Positions 60,910-64,000 of a stretch of 64,000 bases of DNA are shown here, in pieces (the first letter of the stretch is position 1; the number at the start of each line of letters is the position of its first letter). The stretch lies in the NCBI RefSeq assembly GCF_018861295.1, contig NZ_JAHLDM010000006.1, positions 124,001 through 188,000 on the forward strand, in the 5' to 3' direction. The position numbers were made by a program, and so were the translations under genes. Source of the stretch: Clostridium_AD estertheticum_D (lineage in GTDB: Bacteria > Bacillota > Clostridia > Clostridiales > Clostridiaceae). The notes under the pieces are model-generated. The model was not told where the DNA came from, searched no databases, and saw nothing but the letters and a program-made list of their open reading frames with translations.

Positions 60910-62268
60910 ATGAAAAAAAATTATTTGAAGAAATTTGCATTGTTAACTTTATCAACAATAATGGCTACTTCAATGTTAGCTGGTTGTGGATCAAGTACGG
61001 CTACAAAAACAGATTCAGGCTCAAAAACAGCAACTACAGGGGCTGCTAAAGCACCAGCGGACTATACGGGAACTATAAAGATATGGTCATGGAATACTGA
61101 ACTTAAAGATTTAGGTATTATAGCTAAGTTTAACAAAGTTTATCCAAACCTTAAAGTTCAACTTGTTTCAATACCAAATGATAATAGTGCATATGTAACT
61201 AAAATATCTTCTACAATGAGTGCTGGCGTTGGTGGACCGGATGTTTTTTTAGCAGAATCTGCTTATGTGAAGAAATTTACAAACCTAGACTTTTATGAGG
61301 ATTTGACAAAGTCGCCTTATAATGCAGAGACACTTACAAGTAAAATGGTACCGTATACTGTAGAGCTAGGACGTAATGAAGGAGATAAGTCTATTAGAGC
61401 TTTAACTTGGCAGGCAACACCTGGTGGATTCTTCTATAAGAGAAGTATAGCTAAACAGTATCTTGGAACAGATGACCCTGCTGCTATTCAAAAAATGATG
61501 GCAACAACAGAGGACTTTATCAAATTAGGTGAGACTCTTAAAACGAAGAGTAATGGATCGGTTAAGTTATTAGCTGGATATAATGAATTAGTAAATGTAG
61601 CTATTGGTAGCCGTACGCAAGGGTGGGTAAAGGATGGTAAGTTAGTTATTGATACTAAAATGATGGATTATATCGATCAAGCAACTAAAATTAGAAAAGA
61701 TGGTTTAGATGCTAAGTTTACTCAATGGACACCAGCATGGACTGGATCTATGTCAGATAAAACAACATTTGGATATATGCTTCCAACCTGGGGACTTCCT
61801 TTTACTTTAGGAATAAATGCTCCAAAAGAAACAGGCAATTATGCATTTGTAAAAGCTCCAACACCATACTATTGGGGTGGAACTTGGCTTGGAGTATCTA
61901 GTAAGAGTACACAAAAAGATAATGCTTGGCAGTTTGTTAAGTATATAACTACAAATACAGATTTTATGGAAGCACAGGCAAAAGATAAAGGTGACTTCAT
62001 GAATAACGTAGATGTTCAAGCTAAATTATCAAGTACAGATGCAGGAAACAATTCATACTTAAAAGGTGAAAACGTTTATAAAGTATACACGGAACTTGTT
62101 AAAGGCATTGATGGTAAATTGTTTACACAATATGATGATACAATTAACAATGCTTGGAATAAACAAATTGACTTATTAATAATAGGTAAAACAGCTTCAA
62201 AAGAGGATTTCCTTAAAAAATTTAAAGCTGATGTAGTAAATGCATATCCGGATATTAAAGTAGATTAG
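60910..62268 (+). CDS. Sugar-binding lipoprotein of a CUT1 ABC importer
   Basis: Extracellular solute-binding lipoprotein of family 1, 452 residues. The signal peptide ends in the lipobox LAGC, with the lipidated Cys at residue 26, then a Ser/Thr/Ala-rich linker. The binding domain begins GTIKIWSWNTELKDLG and contains many aromatic residues (WTPAWTGS, YYWGGTWLGVSS) typical of oligosaccharide sites. A run of six G residues ends three bases before the ATG, an unusually close ribosome binding site. Together with the phosphorylase, the likely ligand is cellobiose or short cellodextrins. No ATPase gene is seen before the window ends; CUT1 systems often use a shared MsmK-type ATPase. Confidence 0.93.
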   Translation: MKKNYLKKFALLTLSTIMATSMLAGCGSSTATKTDSGSKTATTGAAKAPADYTGTIKIWSWNTELKDLGIIAKFNKVYPNLKVQLVSIPNDNSAYVTKISSTMSAGVGGPDVFLAESAYVKKFTNLDFYEDLTKSPYNAETLTSKMVPYTVELGRNEGDKSIRALTWQATPGGFFYKRSIAKQYLGTDDPAAIQKMMATTEDFIKLGETLKTKSNGSVKLLAGYNELVNVAIGSRTQGWVKDGKLVIDTKMMDYIDQATKIRKDGLDAKFTQWTPAWTGSMSDKTTFGYMLPTWGLPFTLGINAPKETGNYAFVKAPTPYYWGGTWLGVSSKSTQKDNAWQFVKYITTNTDFMEAQAKDKGDFMNNVDVQAKLSSTDAGNNSYLKGENVYKVYTELVKGIDGKLFTQYDDTINNAWNKQIDLLIIGKTASKEDFLKKFKADVVNAYPDIKVD

Positions 62269-62296
62269 TTAGATGACATGTAAAAGTAAATAGTAG

Positions 62297-62332
62297 TTAG
62301 CCTTATTAACTGTTTTTAGTAAATAAGGCTAA
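62297..62332 (+). terminator. Intercistronic hairpin after the binding-protein gene
   Basis: TTAGCCTTATT and AATAAGGCTAA form a perfect 11-bp stem, followed by TTTAAAAA. Such hairpins often lower permease expression relative to the abundant binding protein. Confidence 0.6.
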
Positions 62333-62354
62333 TTTAAAAATAGGGGGTGTCACT

Positions 62355-63254
62355 TTGGTTAAAGGTAAAATTAATAGAGAAAAGTATGGATTATTATTTA
62401 TTGCTCCATTTTTTATAACATTTCTTATTTTTCAATTGTATCCTATGATTTATTCATTATATGTTAGTTTTATTAAATGGGATGGCATGTCAAAAAACAT
62501 TAAATTTGTAGGTCTTGCAAATTATTCAAGATTATTTGCAGATCCTGTTTTTTTAAAGTCCATAGCTAATACCTGGATTATGTGGTTATGTGGGGGTATT
62601 CCTCAATTGATTTTAGCGTTAATTTTAGCCGTAGTATTAAATGAAGCAAGATTAAAAGGAAAAGATATTTTTAGAGCAGTATATTTCTTTCCCAATCTAG
62701 TTACTGCAACCTCGATTGGTATATTATTTGCATTTTTATTTGATTGGCAGGCAGGGTCAGTAAATAAAATATTGATGAATATTCATTTAATAAAAGAACC
62801 AATAAACTTTCTTATGAGTGAAAATTACTCTAGAGGCATAGTGTCACTTACTTCCTTTTGGATGTGGTTTGGATATAGCATGATAATATTTATGGCTGGA
62901 ATTAAGAATATTCCCGAAGAACTTTATGAAGCTGCAACTGTTGATGGTGCATCTAAAAGACAAAGGTTTTGGTCAATAACAATTCCTTTATTAAGGCCAA
63001 CGATATTATTTTCTGTTATAACATCATTAATTGGAGGAATGCAATCTTTTGATATACCATATGCTTTATCACAAGGAGCTGGAGATCCTAATAATGCAAC
63101 TACGACAATGGTAATGTATCTTTATAGAACTGCATTTGTAAACAATAACTATGGATATGGTGCTGCTGTAGGGTATGCATTATTTGTAATAATACTTGTA
63201 TTTGCAATATTATCATTCAAATTTATAAATAGAAATGCTGATAATTACGAATAA
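62355..63254 (+). CDS. Sugar ABC importer permease, MalF type
   Basis: A 299-residue membrane protein with six helices. It carries the EAA loop that contacts the ATPase: ELYEAATVDGASKRQRFWSI followed by TIPLLRP. It starts at TTG 62355, placed six bases after GGGGGTG. It is followed 11 bp later by the second permease. It would form the translocation pore for the sugar delivered by the upstream lipoprotein. Confidence 0.93.
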   Translation: MVKGKINREKYGLLFIAPFFITFLIFQLYPMIYSLYVSFIKWDGMSKNIKFVGLANYSRLFADPVFLKSIANTWIMWLCGGIPQLILALILAVVLNEARLKGKDIFRAVYFFPNLVTATSIGILFAFLFDWQAGSVNKILMNIHLIKEPINFLMSENYSRGIVSLTSFWMWFGYSMIIFMAGIKNIPEELYEAATVDGASKRQRFWSITIPLLRPTILFSVITSLIGGMQSFDIPYALSQGAGDPNNATTTMVMYLYRTAFVNNNYGYGAAVGYALFVIILVFAILSFKFINRNADNYE

Positions 63255-63265
63255 AGGGGGTAGAG

Positions 63266-64000
63266 ATGGAACATAATAATGTGTTAAAAAATGATAGTAA
63301 AGAAATAGGCGAAATCATTAGTAAAACGGTTTTGTATATAGCGCTTATAGCGCTTGCCATATTATGTTTTTTACCATTTTTTATAATGATAATTAATGCT
63401 ACTCATACTAATGGTGAAATCGCTACAACCTTGTCTTTAAGACCAGGCACTGCATTAATTGCAAATTATCATAGATTACTAGAAAGTCAACCTATATGGA
63501 ATGGTCTACTAAATAGTATAGTTATAGCAATTGCAGTTACAGCAGTAAGTGGTTATTTTAGTGCATTAACTGCCTATGGTTTTTCGAAATTTAGATTTAA
63601 AGGGAATAAAATTCTCTTTTGGGTACTACTTGGTACAATGATGATACCTACACAATTAGGTATGATAGGATTATTTCAATTGGTAAAAAAGCTTGGCTTA
63701 CTCGATTCATATTGGCCTTTAATAATACCAGCTATAGCAACTCCGGCATCGGTATTCTTTATTAAAGGATATACAGATGGTGCAATAAGCAGGTCACTTA
63801 TAGAAGCTGCTAGAATAGATGGGTGCACTGAGCTTAAAATATTTAATAGGATAGTATTACCTTTAATATTCCCAAGTGTTGCTACAATGTCTATATTCAC
63901 ATTTATTCAAACTTGGAATAATTTCTTAATACCTCTTATATTGTTATTTGATCCTAATAAGTTTACACTTCCGATAATGGTAATGCTTGCTAGAGGAACA
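63266..64000 (+). CDS. Sugar ABC importer permease, MalG type (cut by window end)
   Basis: The frame is open from the ATG at 63266, preceded by AAAGGGGG, to the last base of the window: 245 codons. It encodes MEHNNVLKNDSKEIGE, several helices, and the EAA loop LIEAARIDGCTELKIFNRIV. A complete MalG-type subunit has about 275-285 residues, so only the last 30-40 are missing. Partner of the MalF-type gene. Confidence 0.93.
   Translation, partial: MEHNNVLKNDSKEIGEIISKTVLYIALIALAILCFLPFFIMIINATHTNGEIATTLSLRPGTALIANYHRLLESQPIWNGLLNSIVIAIAVTAVSGYFSALTAYGFSKFRFKGNKILFWVLLGTMMIPTQLGMIGLFQLVKKLGLLDSYWPLIIPAIATPASVFFIKGYTDGAISRSLIEAARIDGCTELKIFNRIVLPLIFPSVATMSIFTFIQTWNNFLIPLILLFDPNKFTLPIMVMLARGT

Overview
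The window looks like chromosomal DNA of a low-GC, motile, fermentative anaerobe of the genus Clostridium or a close relative. Intergenic DNA is strongly AT-rich and start sites carry strong GGAGG-type ribosome binding sites. The gene content fits: a one-piece pyruvate:ferredoxin oxidoreductase, a cellobiose phosphorylase, RNase J, a T-box leader and a clostridial-type chemotaxis operon. This assignment is an inference from content. No rRNA, tRNA, CRISPR array, intact insertion sequence or prophage was recognised.

Layout. 0-4.3 kb: a short flagellin on the minus strand with a sigma-D type promoter; a three-gene unit (Ser-rich secreted membrane protein, Cys-rich protein, PspA/IM30 protein); two tiny membrane-protein ORFs. 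4.3-18 kb: a GH2 beta-galactosidase; an ABC exporter with a large membrane protein; a ClpP-like protease; a VOC protein; an AgrA/AgrC-like LytTR two-component pair bracketed by copies of a short hairpin repeat; a second ABC exporter. 18.4-28.3 kb: a chemotaxis operon cheY-mcp-cheA-cheW-mcp-cheR-cheB. 28.3-32.4 kb: a leucine-type T-box leader, ilvBN and citrate synthase. 32.5-35.6 kb: phosphoesterase, ferritin-like protein, spermidine synthase and decayed coding remnants. 35.7-41.6 kb: an unusual locus of LacI regulator, permease, HyuA-like protein, HELFH protein and membrane protein. 41.6-47.4 kb: YlxP-like and YhaM-like proteins, RNase J, a small protein, homoserine kinase with an overlapping leader peptide, and a DegT-type aminotransferase. 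47.7-51.2 kb: nifJ. 51.3-53.9 kb: a scarred region with a truncated symporter gene, a Cys-rich ORF, a GC-richer methyltransferase gene and a histidine-kinase fragment. 53.9-56.5 kb: nucleoside transporter and pyrimidine-nucleoside phosphorylase. 56.9-64 kb: a cellobiose locus of phosphorylase, LacI regulator and CUT1 ABC importer, cut by the window end.

How the genes work together. The cellobiose genes form a convincing regulon. Three near-identical 14-bp dyads of the form TAAACNCGNGTTTA lie before the phosphorylase, the regulator and the importer. Imported cellobiose would be split by phosphate to glucose 1-phosphate and glucose, and the pyruvate formed would be oxidised by NifJ. The 35.7-41.6 kb locus has its own LacI-type operators and a gene combination I cannot match to a named pathway; it is the best candidate for an undescribed catabolic system. 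Other leads are the PspA-linked trio, the two dispersed repeat families, the shared C-terminal tail of the two chemoreceptors, the leader peptide overlapping thrB, and the gene remnants around the methyltransferase.
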